This document shows positions 16,045 through 28,049 of a stretch of DNA of 64,000 nt, one piece after another. The notes below the pieces were generated by a model, which saw only the letters and a list, made by a program, of their open reading frames with translations, was not told the origin of the DNA and searched no databases. Position numbers and translations under genes: made by a program. The DNA is from Lytechinus variegatus. Its lineage: Eukaryota > Echinodermata > Echinoidea > Temnopleuroida > Toxopneustidae. How positions within the stretch are numbered: the first letter of the stretch is position 1; every line of letters begins with the position of its first letter. The stretch lies in contig NC_054740.1 of NCBI RefSeq assembly GCF_018143015.1, positions 53,812,779-53,876,778 of the forward strand, read 5' to 3'.

Positions 16045-16173
16045 AAAACTATCCAAAGAAACATGAACTGTGTCGGGTCTCGGCAGAATTTTGGTCACCG
16101 TTTTTTTTTTTCTAAAATACCACATCTCAGCCAGATATAATACATAGATTGACAAGAAGTTTCCAAATGCCGA

Positions 16174-16224
<51 letters not shown>

Positions 16225-16351
16225 AAAACCATCCAAAGAAACATGAACTGTCCGGGTCTCGGCAGAATTTTGGTCACCGGTTTTTCTTTCTGAAATACCA
16301 CATCTCAGCCAGATATAATACATAGATTGACAAGAAGTTTCCAGATGCCGA

Positions 16352-16402
<51 letters not shown>

Positions 16403-16529
16403 AAAACCATCCAAAGAAACATGAACTGTCCCGGGTCTCGGCAGAATTTTGGTCATCGGTTTTTCTTTCTGAAATACCACACTCAGCCAGATATAATACA
16501 TAGATTGACAAGAAGTTTCCAGATGCCGA

Positions 16530-16580
<51 letters not shown>

Positions 16581-16723
16581 AAAACCATCCAAAGAAACAT
16601 GAACTGTCCCGGGTCTCGGCAGAATTTTGGTCACCGTTTTTTTTTTCTAAAATACCACATCTCAGCCAGATGTAATACATAGATTGACAAGAAGTTTCCA
16701 GATGCCGAGATAGCTCAGTTGGA

Positions 16724-16759
<36 letters not shown>

Positions 16760-16892
16760 AAACCATCCAAAGAAACATGAACTGTCCCGGGTCTCGGCAG
16801 AATTTTGGTCACCGGTTTTTTTTCTAAAATACCACATCTCAGCCAGATATAATACATAGATTGACAAGAAGTTTTCAGATGCCGAGATAGCG

Positions 16893-16930
<38 letters not shown>

Positions 16931-17057
16931 AGGTTAAAACCATCCAAACATACATGAACTTTCTCGGCAGAATTTCGGTCACCGTTTTTTTTCTTCTAAA
17001 ATACCACATCTCAGTCAGATATAATACATAGATTGACAAGAAGTTTCCAGATGCCGA

Positions 17058-17108
<51 letters not shown>

Positions 17109-17235
17109 AAAACCATCCAAAGAAACATGAACTGTCCCGGGTCTCGGCAGAATTTTGGTCACCGTTTTTTCTTCTAACATACCACCTCTCAGCCAGATAT
17201 ACTACATAGATTGACAAGAAGTTTCCAGATGCCGA

Positions 17236-17286
<51 letters not shown>

Positions 17287-17414
17287 AAAACCATCCAATG
17301 AAACATGAACTGTCCCGGGTCTCGGCAGAATTTTGGTCACCGGATTTTTTTTCTAAAATACCACATCTCAGCCAGATATAATACATAGATTGACAAGAAG
17401 TTTCCAGATGCCGA

Positions 17415-17465
<51 letters not shown>

Positions 17466-17775
17466 AAAACTATCCAAAGAAACATGAACTGTCCCGGGTC
17501 TCGGCAGAATTTTGGTCACCGGTTTTTTTTTTAAATACCACATCTCAGCCAGATATAATACATAGATTGACAAGAAGTTTCCAGATCCGAGATAGCTCAA
17601 TTGGGAGAGCGTCAGATGAAGATCTGAATGTCCCAGGTTCAAAACTATCCAAAGAAACATGAACTGACCCGGGTCTCGGCAGAATTTTGGTCACCGTTTT
17701 TTTTTTCTAAAATACCACATCTCAGCCAGATACAATACATAGATTGACAAGAAGTTTTCAGATGCCGAGATAGCG

Positions 17776-17813
<38 letters not shown>

Positions 17814-17938
17814 AGGTTAAAAACCATCCAAACATACAAAATGTATCGGCAGAATTTTGGTCACCGTTTTTTTCTTCTAAAATACCACATCTCAGCCAGA
17901 TATAATACATAGATTGACAAGAAGTTTCCAGATGCCGA

Positions 17939-17969
<31 letters not shown>

Positions 17970-18111
17970 TATCTGAAGGTCAAAACCATCCAAAGAAACA
18001 TGAACTGTCCCGGGTCTCGGCAGAATTTTGGTCACCGTTTTTTCTTTTAACATACCACCTCTCAGCCAGATATATTACATAGATTGACAAGAAGTTTTCA
18101 GATGCCGAGAG

Positions 18112-18159
<48 letters not shown>

Positions 18160-18286
18160 AAAACTATCCAAAGAAACATGAACTGTCCCGGGTCTCGGCA
18201 GAATTTTGGTCACCGTTTTTTTTTCTAAAATACCACATCTCAGCCAGATATAATACATGGATTGACAAGAAGTTTCCAGATGCCGA

Positions 18287-18337
<51 letters not shown>

Positions 18338-18477
18338 AAAACCATCCAAAGAAACATGAACTATCCTGGGTCTCGGCAGAAATTTGGTCACCGTTTTTTC
18401 TTCTAACATACCACCTCTCAGCCAGATATATTACATAGATTGACAAGAAGTTTCGAGATGCCAAGATAGCTCAGTTA

Positions 18478-18515
<38 letters not shown>

Positions 18516-18654
18516 AAAACCATCCAAAGAAACATGAACTGTCCCGGGTCTCGGCAGAATTTTGGTCACCGTTTTTTCTTCTAACATACCACCTCTCAGC
18601 CAGATATATTACATAGATTGACAAGAAGTTTTCAGATGCCGAGAGAGCTCAGTC

Positions 18655-18693
<39 letters not shown>

Positions 18694-18827
18694 AAAACTA
18701 TCCAAAGAAACATGAACTGTCCCGGGTCTCTGCAGAATTTTGGTCACCTTTTTTTTTTCTAAAATACCACATCTCAGCCAGATATAATACATAGATTGAC
18801 AAGAAGTTTTCAGATGCCGAGATAGCG

Positions 18828-18871
<44 letters not shown>

Positions 18872-19000
18872 AAAACCATCCAATGAAAGATGAACTGTCC
18901 CGGGTCTCGGCAGAATTTTGGTCACCGGTTTTTTTTTTCTAAAATACCACATCTCAGCCAGATATAATACATAGATTGACAAGAAGTTTCCAGATGCCGA

Positions 19001-19051
<51 letters not shown>

Positions 19052-19179
19052 AAAACCATCCAAAGAAACATGAACTGTCCCGGGTCTCGGCAGAATTTTG
19101 GTCACCGGTTTTTCTTTCTGAAATACCACATCTCAGCCAGATATAATACATAGATTGACAAGAAGTTTCCAGATGCCGA

Positions 19180-19230
<51 letters not shown>

Positions 19231-19359
19231 AAAACCATCCAAAGAAACATGAACTGTCCCGGGTCTCGGCAGAATTTTGGTCACCGTTTTTTTTTTTCTA
19301 AAATACCACATCTCAGCCAGATGTAATACATAGATTGACAAGAAGTTTCCAGATGCCGA

Positions 19360-19410
<51 letters not shown>

Positions 19411-19501
19411 AAAACCATCCAAAGAAACATGAACTGTCCCGGGTCTCGGCAGAATTTTGGTCACCGTTTTTTTTTTTCTAAAATACCACATCTCAGCCAG
19501 A

Positions 19502-19507
19502 TATAAT
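19502..19507 (+). promoter_or_regulatory. TATA-like box upstream of array tRNA (representative)
   Basis: TATAAT starts 33 bp before the first tRNA base. The same box at about the same spacing recurs in most units, with variants such as tgtaat, tacaat, tatact and tatatt. A TATA element near -30 is known to help place Pol III start sites. That it does so here is inference. Confidence 0.45.
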
Positions 19508-19534
19508 ACATAGATTGACAAGAAGTTTCCAGAT

Positions 19535-19539
19535 GCCGA

Positions 19540-19590
<51 letters not shown>

Positions 19591-19631
19591 AAAACCATCC
19601 AAAGAAACATGAACTGTCCCGGGTCTCGGCA
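19535..19631 (+). tRNA. Representative main-class unit: tRNA-Phe(GAA)-like with 31-nt T-loop
   Basis: This copy folds as a tRNA-Phe except for the T-arm loop. The acceptor stem is GCCGAGA (19535-19541) with TCTCGGC (19624-19630), seven perfect pairs, then A. The D stem is GCTC/GAGC (19544-19547, 19556-19559). The anticodon stem is TCAGA/TCTGA with loop CTGAAGA and anticodon GAA at 19568-19570. The variable loop is AGGTC. The T stem is CCTGG (19583-19587) with CCGGG (19619-19623), which pairs fully with one G-U. The loop between (19588-19618) is 31 nt where a normal tRNA has 7. Total length is 97 nt instead of 73. The A box (from 19542) and B box GGTTCAAAACC (19586-19596) fit consensus. Such a loop should block the D-loop/T-loop elbow, so I infer a tRNA-derived RNA or pseudogene. 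A non-canonical intron is the other reading. Confidence 0.7.
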
Positions 19632-19634
19632 GAA

Positions 19635-19656
19635 TTTTGGTCACCGTTTTTTTTTT
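19635..19656 (+). terminator. Double Pol III T-run terminator (representative)
   Basis: TTTT lies at 19635-19638, four bases after the tRNA 3' end, and T10 follows at 19647-19656. Nearly every unit has both. The second run varies from about 6 to 13 T and is sometimes broken by C. T runs of four or more end Pol III transcription in animals. Confidence 0.6.
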
Positions 19657-19718
19657 CTAAAATACCACATCTCAGCCAGATATAATACATAGATTGACAA
19701 GAAGTTTCCAGATGCCGA

Positions 19719-19769
<51 letters not shown>

Positions 19770-19907
19770 AAAACCATCCAAAGAAACATGAACTGTCCCG
19801 GGTCTCGGCAGAATTTTGGTCACGTTTTTTTTTTTCTAAAATACCACATCTCAGCCAGATATAATACATAGATTGACAAGAAGTTTTCAGATGCCGAGAT
19901 AGCGCAT

Positions 19908-19942
<35 letters not shown>

Positions 19943-20255
19943 AGGTTCAAAACTATCCAAAGAAACATGAACTGTCCCGGGTCTCGGCAGAATTTTGGTC
20001 ACCGTTTTTTTCTTCTAAAATACCACATCTCAGTCAGATATAATACATAGATTGACAAGAAGTTTCCAGATGCCGAGATAGCTCAGTTGGGAGAGCGGCA
20101 GACTGAAGATCTGAAGGTCCCTGGTTCAAAACCATCCAAAGAAACATGAACTGTCCTGGGTCTCGGTAGAATTTTGGTCACCGTTTTTTCTCTCTAACAT
20201 ACCACCTCTCAGCCAGATATATTTCATAGATTGACAAGAAGTTTCCAGATGCCGA

Positions 20256-20306
<51 letters not shown>

Positions 20307-20433
20307 AAAACCATCCAAAGAAACATGAACTGTCCCGGGTCTCGGCAGAATTTTGGTCACCTTTTTTTCTTCTAACATACCACCTCTCAGCCAGATATAC
20401 TACATAGATTGACAAGAAGTTTTCAGATGCCGA

Positions 20434-20484
<51 letters not shown>

Positions 20485-20609
20485 AAAACCATCCAAAGAA
20501 ACATGAACTGTCCCTGGTCTCGGCAGAATTTTGGTCACCCGTTTTTTTTCTTCTAAAATACCACATCTCAGCCAGATATAGTTTTCAGATAGAAGTTTTC
20601 AGATGCCGA

Positions 20610-20660
<51 letters not shown>

Positions 20661-20786
20661 AAAACCATCCAAAGAAACATGAACTGTCCCGGGTCTCGGC
20701 AGAATTTTGGTCACCGTTTTTTTTCTAACATACCACCTCTCAGCCGGATATAATACATAGATTGACAAGAAGTTTCCAGATGCCGA

Positions 20787-20837
<51 letters not shown>

Positions 20838-20965
20838 AAAACCATCCAATGAAAGATGAACTGTCCCGGGTCTCGGCAGAATTTTGGTCACGGTTTTTTT
20901 TTTCTAAAATACCACATCTCAGCCAGATATAATACATAGATTGACAAGAAGTTTCCAGATGCCGA

Positions 20966-21016
<51 letters not shown>

Positions 21017-21145
21017 AAAACCATCCAAAGAAACATGAACTGTCCGGGTCTCGGCAGAACTTTGGTCACTGGTTTTTTTTTTTTTAATATACCACATCTC
21101 AGCCAGATATAATACATAGATTGACAAGAAGTTTCCAGATGCCGA

Positions 21146-21196
<51 letters not shown>

Positions 21197-21331
21197 AAAA
21201 CCATCCAAAGAAACATGAACTTTCCCGGGTCTCGGCAGAATTTTGGTCACCCTTTTTTTTTTCTAAAATACCACATCTCAGCCAGATATAATACATAGAT
21301 TGACAAGAAGTTTTCAGATGCCGAGATAGCG

Positions 21332-21375
<44 letters not shown>

Positions 21376-21503
21376 AAAACCATCCAATGAAAGATGAACT
21401 GTCCCGGGTCTCGGCAGAATTTTGGTCACCGGTTTTTTTTTTTAAAATACCACATCTCAGCCAGATATAATACATAGATTGACAAGAAGTTTCCAGATGC
21501 CGA

Positions 21504-21554
<51 letters not shown>

Positions 21555-21691
21555 AAAACCATCCAAAGAAACATGAACTGTCCCGGGTCTCGGCAGAATT
21601 TTGGTCACCGTTTTTTTTTTTAAAATACCACATCTCAGCCAGATATAATACATAGATTGACAAGAAGTTTTCAGATGCCGAGATAGCGCAT

Positions 21692-21726
<35 letters not shown>

Positions 21727-22037
21727 AGGTTCAAAACTATCCAAAGAAACATGAACTGTCCCGGGTCTCGGCAGAATTTTGGTCACCGTTTTTTTCTTCT
21801 AAAATACCACATCTCAGTCAGATATAATACATAGATTGACAAGAAGTTTCCAGATGCCGAGATAGCTCAGTTGGGAGAGCGGCAGACTGAAGATCTGAAG
21901 GTCCCTGGTTCAAAACCATCCAAAGAAACATGAACTGTCCCGGGTCTCGGCAGAATTTTGGTCACCGTTTTTTCTCTAACATACCACCTCTCAGCCAGAT
22001 ATATTTCATAGATTGACAAGAAGTTTCCAGATGCCGA

Positions 22038-22088
<51 letters not shown>

Positions 22089-22215
22089 AAAACCATCCAA
22101 AGAAACATGAACTGTCCCGGGTCTCGGCAGAATTTTGGTCACCTTTTTTTCTTCTAACATACCACCTCTCAGCCAGATATACTACATAGATTGACAAGAA
22201 GTTTTCAGATGCCGA

Positions 22216-22266
<51 letters not shown>

Positions 22267-22391
22267 AAAACCATCCAAAGAAACATGAACTGTCCCTGGT
22301 CTCGGCAGAATTTTGGTCACCCGTTTTTTTTCTTCTAAAATACCACATCTCAGCCAGATATAGTTTTCAGATAGAAGTTTTCAGATGCCGA

Positions 22392-22442
<51 letters not shown>

Positions 22443-22568
22443 AAAACCATCCAAAGAAACATGAACTGTCCCGGGTCTCGGCAGAATTTTGGTCACCGTT
22501 TTTTTTCTAACATACCACCTCTCAGCCGGATATAATACATAGATTGACAAGAAGTTTCCAGATGCCGA

Positions 22569-22619
<51 letters not shown>

Positions 22620-22746
22620 AAAACCATCCAATGAAAGATGAACTGTCCCGGGTCTCGGCAGAATTTTGGTCACGGTTTTTTTTTCTAAAATACCACATCT
22701 CAGCCAGATATAATACATAGATTGACAAGAAGTTTCCAGATGCCGA

Positions 22747-22797
<51 letters not shown>

Positions 22798-22926
22798 AAA
22801 ACCATCCAAAGAAACATGAACTGTCCCGGGTCTCGGCAGAACTTTGGTCACTGGTTTTTTTTTTTTTAAATACCACATCTCAGCCAGATATAATACATAG
22901 ATTGACAAGAAGTTTCCAGATGCCGA

Positions 22927-22977
<51 letters not shown>

Positions 22978-23111
22978 AAAACCATCCAAAGAAACATGAA
23001 CTTCCCGGGTCTCGGCAGAATTTTGGTCACCCTTTTTTTTTTCTAAAATACCACATCTCAGCCAGATATAATACATAGATTGACAAGAAGTTTTCAGATG
23101 CCGAGATAGCG

Positions 23112-23155
<44 letters not shown>

Positions 23156-23170
23156 AAAACCATCCAATGA
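19770..23170 (+). repeat. Higher-order repeat, two ~1.78-kb blocks (10 units each)
   Basis: A unit whose leader carries a rearranged 'gttttcagatag' occurs at 20581 and at 22363, 1782 bp apart. The flanking units match in order on both sides, including the 'gcgcatttggg' variant near 19910 and 21685. Confidence 0.75.
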
Positions 23171-23284
23171 AAGATGAACTGTCCCGGGTCTCGGCAGAAT
23201 TTTGGTCACCGTTTTTTTTTTTCTAAAATACCACATCTCAGCCAGATATAATACATAGATTGACAAGAAGTTTCCAGATGCCGA

Positions 23285-23329
<45 letters not shown>

Positions 23330-23469
23330 AGGTTAAAAACCATCCAAACATACATGAACTTTCTCGGCAGAATTTTGGTCACCGTTTTTTTTCTTCTAAA
23401 ATACCACATCTCAGTCAGATATAATACATAGATTGACAAGAAGTTTCCAGATCCCGAGATAGCTCAATA

Positions 23470-23502
<33 letters not shown>

Positions 23503-23635
23503 AGGTTCAAAACTATCCAAAGAAACATGAACTGTCCCGGGTCTCGGCAGAATTTTGGTCACCGTTTTTTTTTCTAAAATACTACATCTCAGCCAGATAT
23601 AATACATAGATTGACAAGAAGTTTCCAGATGCCGA

Positions 23636-23680
<45 letters not shown>

Positions 23681-23817
23681 AGGTTAAAAACCATCCAAAC
23701 ATACATGAACTTTCTCGGCAGAATTTTGGTCACCGTTTTTTTCTTCTAAAATACCACATCTCAGTCAGATATAATACATAGATTGACAAGAAGTTTCCAG
23801 ATCCCGAGATAGCTCAA

Positions 23818-23852
<35 letters not shown>

Positions 23853-23993
23853 AGGTTCAAAACTATCCAAAGAAACATGAACTGTCCCGGGTCTCGGCAG
23901 AATTTTGGTCACCGTTTTTTTTTTCTAAAATACCACATCTCAGCCAGATACAATACATAGATTGACAAGAAGTTTTCAGATGCCGAGATAGCG

Positions 23994-24031
<38 letters not shown>

Positions 24032-24157
24032 AGGTTAAAAACCATCCAAACATACATGAACTGTCTCGGCAGAATTTTGGTCACCGTTTTTTCTTCTAAA
24101 ATACCACATCTCAGCCAGATATAATACATAGATTGACAAGAAGTTTCCAGATGCCGA

Positions 24158-24208
<51 letters not shown>

Positions 24209-24334
24209 AAAACCATCCAATGAAACATGAACTGTCCCGGGTCTCGGCAGAATTTTGGTCACCGTTTTTTTTCTAAAATACCACATCTCAGCCAGATATA
24301 ATACATAGATTGACAAGAAGTTTCCAGATGCCGA

Positions 24335-24379
<45 letters not shown>

Positions 24380-24626
24380 AGGTTCAAAACCATCCAAACA
24401 TACATGAACTGTCTCGGCAGAATTTTGGTCACCGTTTTTTTTTCTGAAATACCACCTCTCAGCCAGAATTTGATAAAACACCAAGAATTAATTTTAATAA
24501 GGAAAGAATATTTGACCCGATCCGTCATGTGTAGGTCTATGGCCCTTTAATATTCTGGGCTCGTTCCGTTACTGGTGTCAAAATTAAATGATATTGGATA
24601 ACAAGTTATTGTTAAAAAAAATACAT

Positions 24627-24651
24627 TGCCGAGACCCGGGACAGTTTCTTT
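24627..24651 (-). repeat. Inverted stray fragment of the array unit
   Basis: On the minus strand this reads the end of the T-loop insertion, the T-stem 3' strand CCGGG and the acceptor strand TCTCGGCA. It lacks the six bases ACATGA found in array copies. It lies 160 bp past the array edge in opposite orientation. No 5' tRNA half is beside it. Confidence 0.7.
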
Positions 24652-25659
24652 GAAAAGGAGTTAAATTTTCTTCGGATTGGAAGAGACATGTCACATAGCT
24701 CACCGTACACCATGTTAATGTATTGTAGGTGTCAGTACGGTGGAAACTGTATTTTTTACGCCAAAGAGAGTATAGGAAGATGGCAGGAACAGCATCTTTA
24801 TCGGCATATTTCACAGCGCTATCCCTCTCCATCTTTATAAATACACCAGTTCGGATTTTGGTCAAATAACCTTTTATTCTTTCCGTATATTAAGCAGATT
24901 TCAAAGCAAGATATTAAGTGAGCATACCTTACATAGCTGGATGCAGAAATTGAATAGACCAGGTGAATAGAATAACACACCAAACCCTCCATGAAGGCAT
25001 TAACAAAACCTACTTTGAATACATTAGCATGTCGTTATAACAAATTTGAAATACTTGGCCGACTGTGAAATACTCGTCGCCAGATGCACTGTTTTTTGTG
25101 GAGCTAATTAAAAATAAAATTCAAAAGAATATGTATGAATAATCAAGACATCAAATATCTCATTGAATATCAAACCACCATCTCACTTTCGTACAAGCAT
25201 GACATATGACCTTCTTCTGACCATGCGCAGAATGGAACTCCGAATTGGCTTATTGTCAGTGTCGGATCAAGGTAGGGGCATATCCGCCCCCCCCCCCCCC
25301 CCCTCTTGAGATACACACCAAAATTATTGTTAAGGGGGAATATGTCATGGATACGCAAGTGGAGTTCCTTTTTTTTATTGGCTTGTCAAATTTTCCCTGG
25401 AACTAAATAACCACGACAATGGCAAATTACAATGATTGTTGCTCTATGGAGACTCGGACTCTGCACACGCAGTGAGACTCGACAAACACTCTAGAACTTT
25501 AGAGACCGTAACACCGGGCGCGACACCATCGAGATGAACGGATGACGGCGAATGTCTCTCAACTGTCTAACAAAAAAAAGATATTATAGTTCAACTATAA
25601 TAATTATATAAAATGGCTTTTCCTATGTTGCATTGGAAGATTGACGGTAGTGATATCCT
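24652..25659. other. Intergenic, nothing recognised
   Basis: AT-rich sequence with no convincing exon. The only clear structure is a run of about 17 C near 25288-25304. Short open frames here lack splice or codon support. Confidence 0.5.
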
Positions 25660-26487
25660 GGGGCGGTATTCTGAACATTGTCTTATCTCCATATTTTATC
25701 TTATCTCAGAGATATGACAAAATCGGTATTCTGGGGCGGTATTCTGAACATTGTCTTATCTCCATATTTTATCTTATCTCAGAGATATGACAAAATCGGT
25801 ATTCTGGTGGATGTCATAACTTTTGTCACAAAAATTGTCATAAATTTTGTCTTATCTCTTTGGCGCGCACCAAAAATACGCCGTTTTGATGCGCGTAATT
25901 CTTTTATACAAGCAAAAGATATGACAAAAGTCATGACAGGGGGTAGCAGTCATAAATTTTGTCATATCTTTTAGTACCAAATATCCCGATACCCTGCCGA
26001 CTGAATGTCAAGCATATAACGATATCATTTAGATTAGATTGTGGCATAAGTTCACTCATCATCCACGACAATTTTAAGAATTATTTTGTCATGCTACAAT
26101 TAGTTAGGCCCTACATATTAATTTCTCCCTTTTTTCTCTGTTTTCCTTATTTTTCTACTTCTCCTCTAAAATCCTTCACAGCTCCCTGTCTCTCTTTGTA
26201 ATTAAGCGCATCAATATTCGCGTAGTTGCGCGATGCCAGAAACAGAATTGGGGATATCCGCTACCTGTCACGGGGCATTCCTATTGGCTAGAAGGGCTCC
26301 CACTGGGAACTAACGATGATTTTGATTGGATTGCTTCCGAAAAGATGGGCGGGAACTTTGAGAGATATGACAGGGAAAAGACAATGTTCAGAATACCGAT
26401 TTGTGACAATCATAGCGGTGTCACATCTCGGAGAGAAATGACAAAATTTATGACAAAAGTTATGACAGAGTTACAGAATACCACCCC
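25660..26487 (+). mobile_element. MITE family A, copy 1, with duplicated 73-bp left end
   Basis: Bounded by GGGGCGGTATTCTG on the left and CAGAATACCACCCC on the right, an imperfect terminal inverted repeat. The first 73 bp are present twice (25660-25732 and 25733-25805), and the rest is 755 bp as in copy 3. Subterminal blocks built from variants of 'atgacaaaatttatgacaa' lie in opposite orientation at the two ends. No protein is encoded, so it would depend on a transposase from elsewhere. The superfamily is not assigned. Confidence 0.75.
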
Positions 26488-27171
26488 TGGTGGATGTCAT
26501 AACTTTTGTCACAAAAATTGTCATAAATTTTGTCTTATCTCTTTGGCGCGCACCAAAAATACGCGGATTTGATGCGCGTAATCCTTTTATACAAGCAAAA
26601 GATATGACAAAAGTTATGACAGGGGGTAGCAGTCATAAATTTTGTCATATCTTTTAGTACCAAATATCCCGATACCCTGCCGACTGAATGTCAAGCATAT
26701 AACGATATCATTTAGATTAGATTGTGGCATAAGTTTCACTCATCATCAACGACAGTTTTTAGAATTATTTTGTCATGCTACAATTAGTTAGGCCCTACAT
26801 ATTAATTTCTCCCTTTTTTCTCTGTTTTCCTTATTTTTCTACTTCTCCTCTAAAATCCTTCACAGCTCCCTGTCTCTCTTTGTAATTAAGCGCATCAATA
26901 TTCGCGTAGTTGCGCGATGCCAGAAACAGAATTGGGGATATCCCCTACCTGTCACGGGGCATTCCTATTGGCTAGAAGGGCTCCAACTGGGAACTAACGA
27001 TGATTTTGATTGGCTCGCTTCCGAAAAGATGGGTGGGAACTTTGAGAGATATGACAGGGAAAAGACAATGTTCAGAATACCGATTTGTGACAATCATAGC
27101 GGTGTCATATCTCGGAGAGAAATGACAAAATTTATGACAAAAGTTATGACAGAGTTACAGAATACCACCCC
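26488..27171 (+). mobile_element. MITE family A, copy 2, left end missing
   Basis: Begins directly after the right end of copy 1 with the internal sequence 'tggtggatgtcataac' and runs to an intact CAGAATACCACCCC end. It is about 95% alike to copies 1 and 3 by eye. The missing left terminus at the junction suggests that unequal recombination between copies, not a separate insertion, made this tandem. Confidence 0.7.
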
Positions 27172-27294
27172 TGAGTTTTTGTTTCATCAGTATAGCCTAC
27201 AAGTCAATATGATTTTGGTAGATGATATGCCATTGCAATTGTTTTGGTCAAATTTCTAGATGAGATCGAAAATAAGCTTCACACCTCGACCCAA

Positions 27295-28049
27295 GGGGCG
27301 GTATTCTGAACATTGTCTTTTCTCCATATTTTATCTTATCTCAGAGATATGACAAAATCGGTATTCTGGTGGATGTCATAACTTTTGTCACAAAAATTGT
27401 CATAAATTTTGTCTCTTCTCTTTAGCGCACAGCAAAAATACGCGGCTTTAAATGTGCGTAATCCTTTTATACAAGCAAAAGATATGACAAAAATTATGAC
27501 AGGGGGGTAGCAGTCATAAATTTTGTCATATCTTTTAGTACCAAATATCCCGATACCCTGCCGACTGAATGTCAAGCAAACAATTATATTATTTAGATTA
27601 GATTGTGGTATTAGTTTCACTCATCTTCCATGACAATTTTCAAAATTATTTTTTCATGCTACAAATAGTTACGCCCTACATATTTATTCCTCCTTTTTTT
27701 CTGTTTTCCTTACTTTTTACTTCTCCTCTAAAATTCTTCACAGCTCCCTGTCTCTCTTTTTAATTAAGCGCATCAATATACGCGTAGTTGCGCGATGCCA
27801 GCAACTGTTTGGGGGATACGCCGTACCTGCCACGGGGCTTTCCTATTGGCTAAAAGGGCTCCAACTGGAAACTAACGATGATTTTGATTGGCTCGCTTCC
27901 GAAAAGATGGGTGGGAACTTTGAAAGATATGACAGGGAAAAGACAATGTTCAGAATACCGATTTGTGACAATCATAGCGGTGTCATATCTCGGAGAGAAA
28001 TGACAAAATTTATGACAAAAGTTATGACAGAGTTACAGAATACCACCCC
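27295..28049 (+). mobile_element. MITE family A, copy 3, full length 755 bp
   Basis: Starts with GGGGCGGTATTCTG and ends with CAGAATACCACCCC. Same internal order as copy 1 but with more scattered changes, so it may be the older copy. A 123-bp unrelated stretch separates it from copy 2. A run of about 10 C follows it. Confidence 0.75.

Larger units (their letters stand above)
1..24467 (+). repeat. tRNA-Phe-like tandem satellite, ~178-bp unit, ~137 copies
   Basis: The same ~178-bp unit repeats head to tail without interruption from the first base to 24467, where it breaks off inside a spacer. Each unit runs: TATA-like box, ~33-bp leader, tRNA-Phe-like sequence with anticodon GAA, a short TTTT, then a T6-T13 run and a ~60-bp AT-rich spacer. 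All copies point the same way. Units differ by point changes, T-run length and a few shared deletions, so classes can be followed along the array. The window opens inside a unit, so the array continues to the left. The copy number is array length divided by mean period. The antisense of the tRNA part gives 60-126-codon open frames, which I do not regard as genes. Alternative reading: a cluster of working tRNA-Phe genes, which the expanded T-loop argues against. Confidence 0.95.

Noticed and set aside
1-24467. CRISPR array
   Set aside because: The repeat is the whole 178-bp unit; there are no unique spacers, and the sequence is eukaryotic.
1-24467. Cluster of ordinary functional tRNA-Phe genes
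   Set aside because: No copy I read has a normal 7-nt T-loop. All carry the insertion or a deletion in the T arm.
306-24528. Dozens of 60-126-codon minus-strand frames of the NQGPSDLQSDALPTELSRHLE type
   Set aside because: They are antisense translations of the tRNA-like unit. Such peptides often enter databases as false proteins. Frames stop and start with T-run length and have no own signals.
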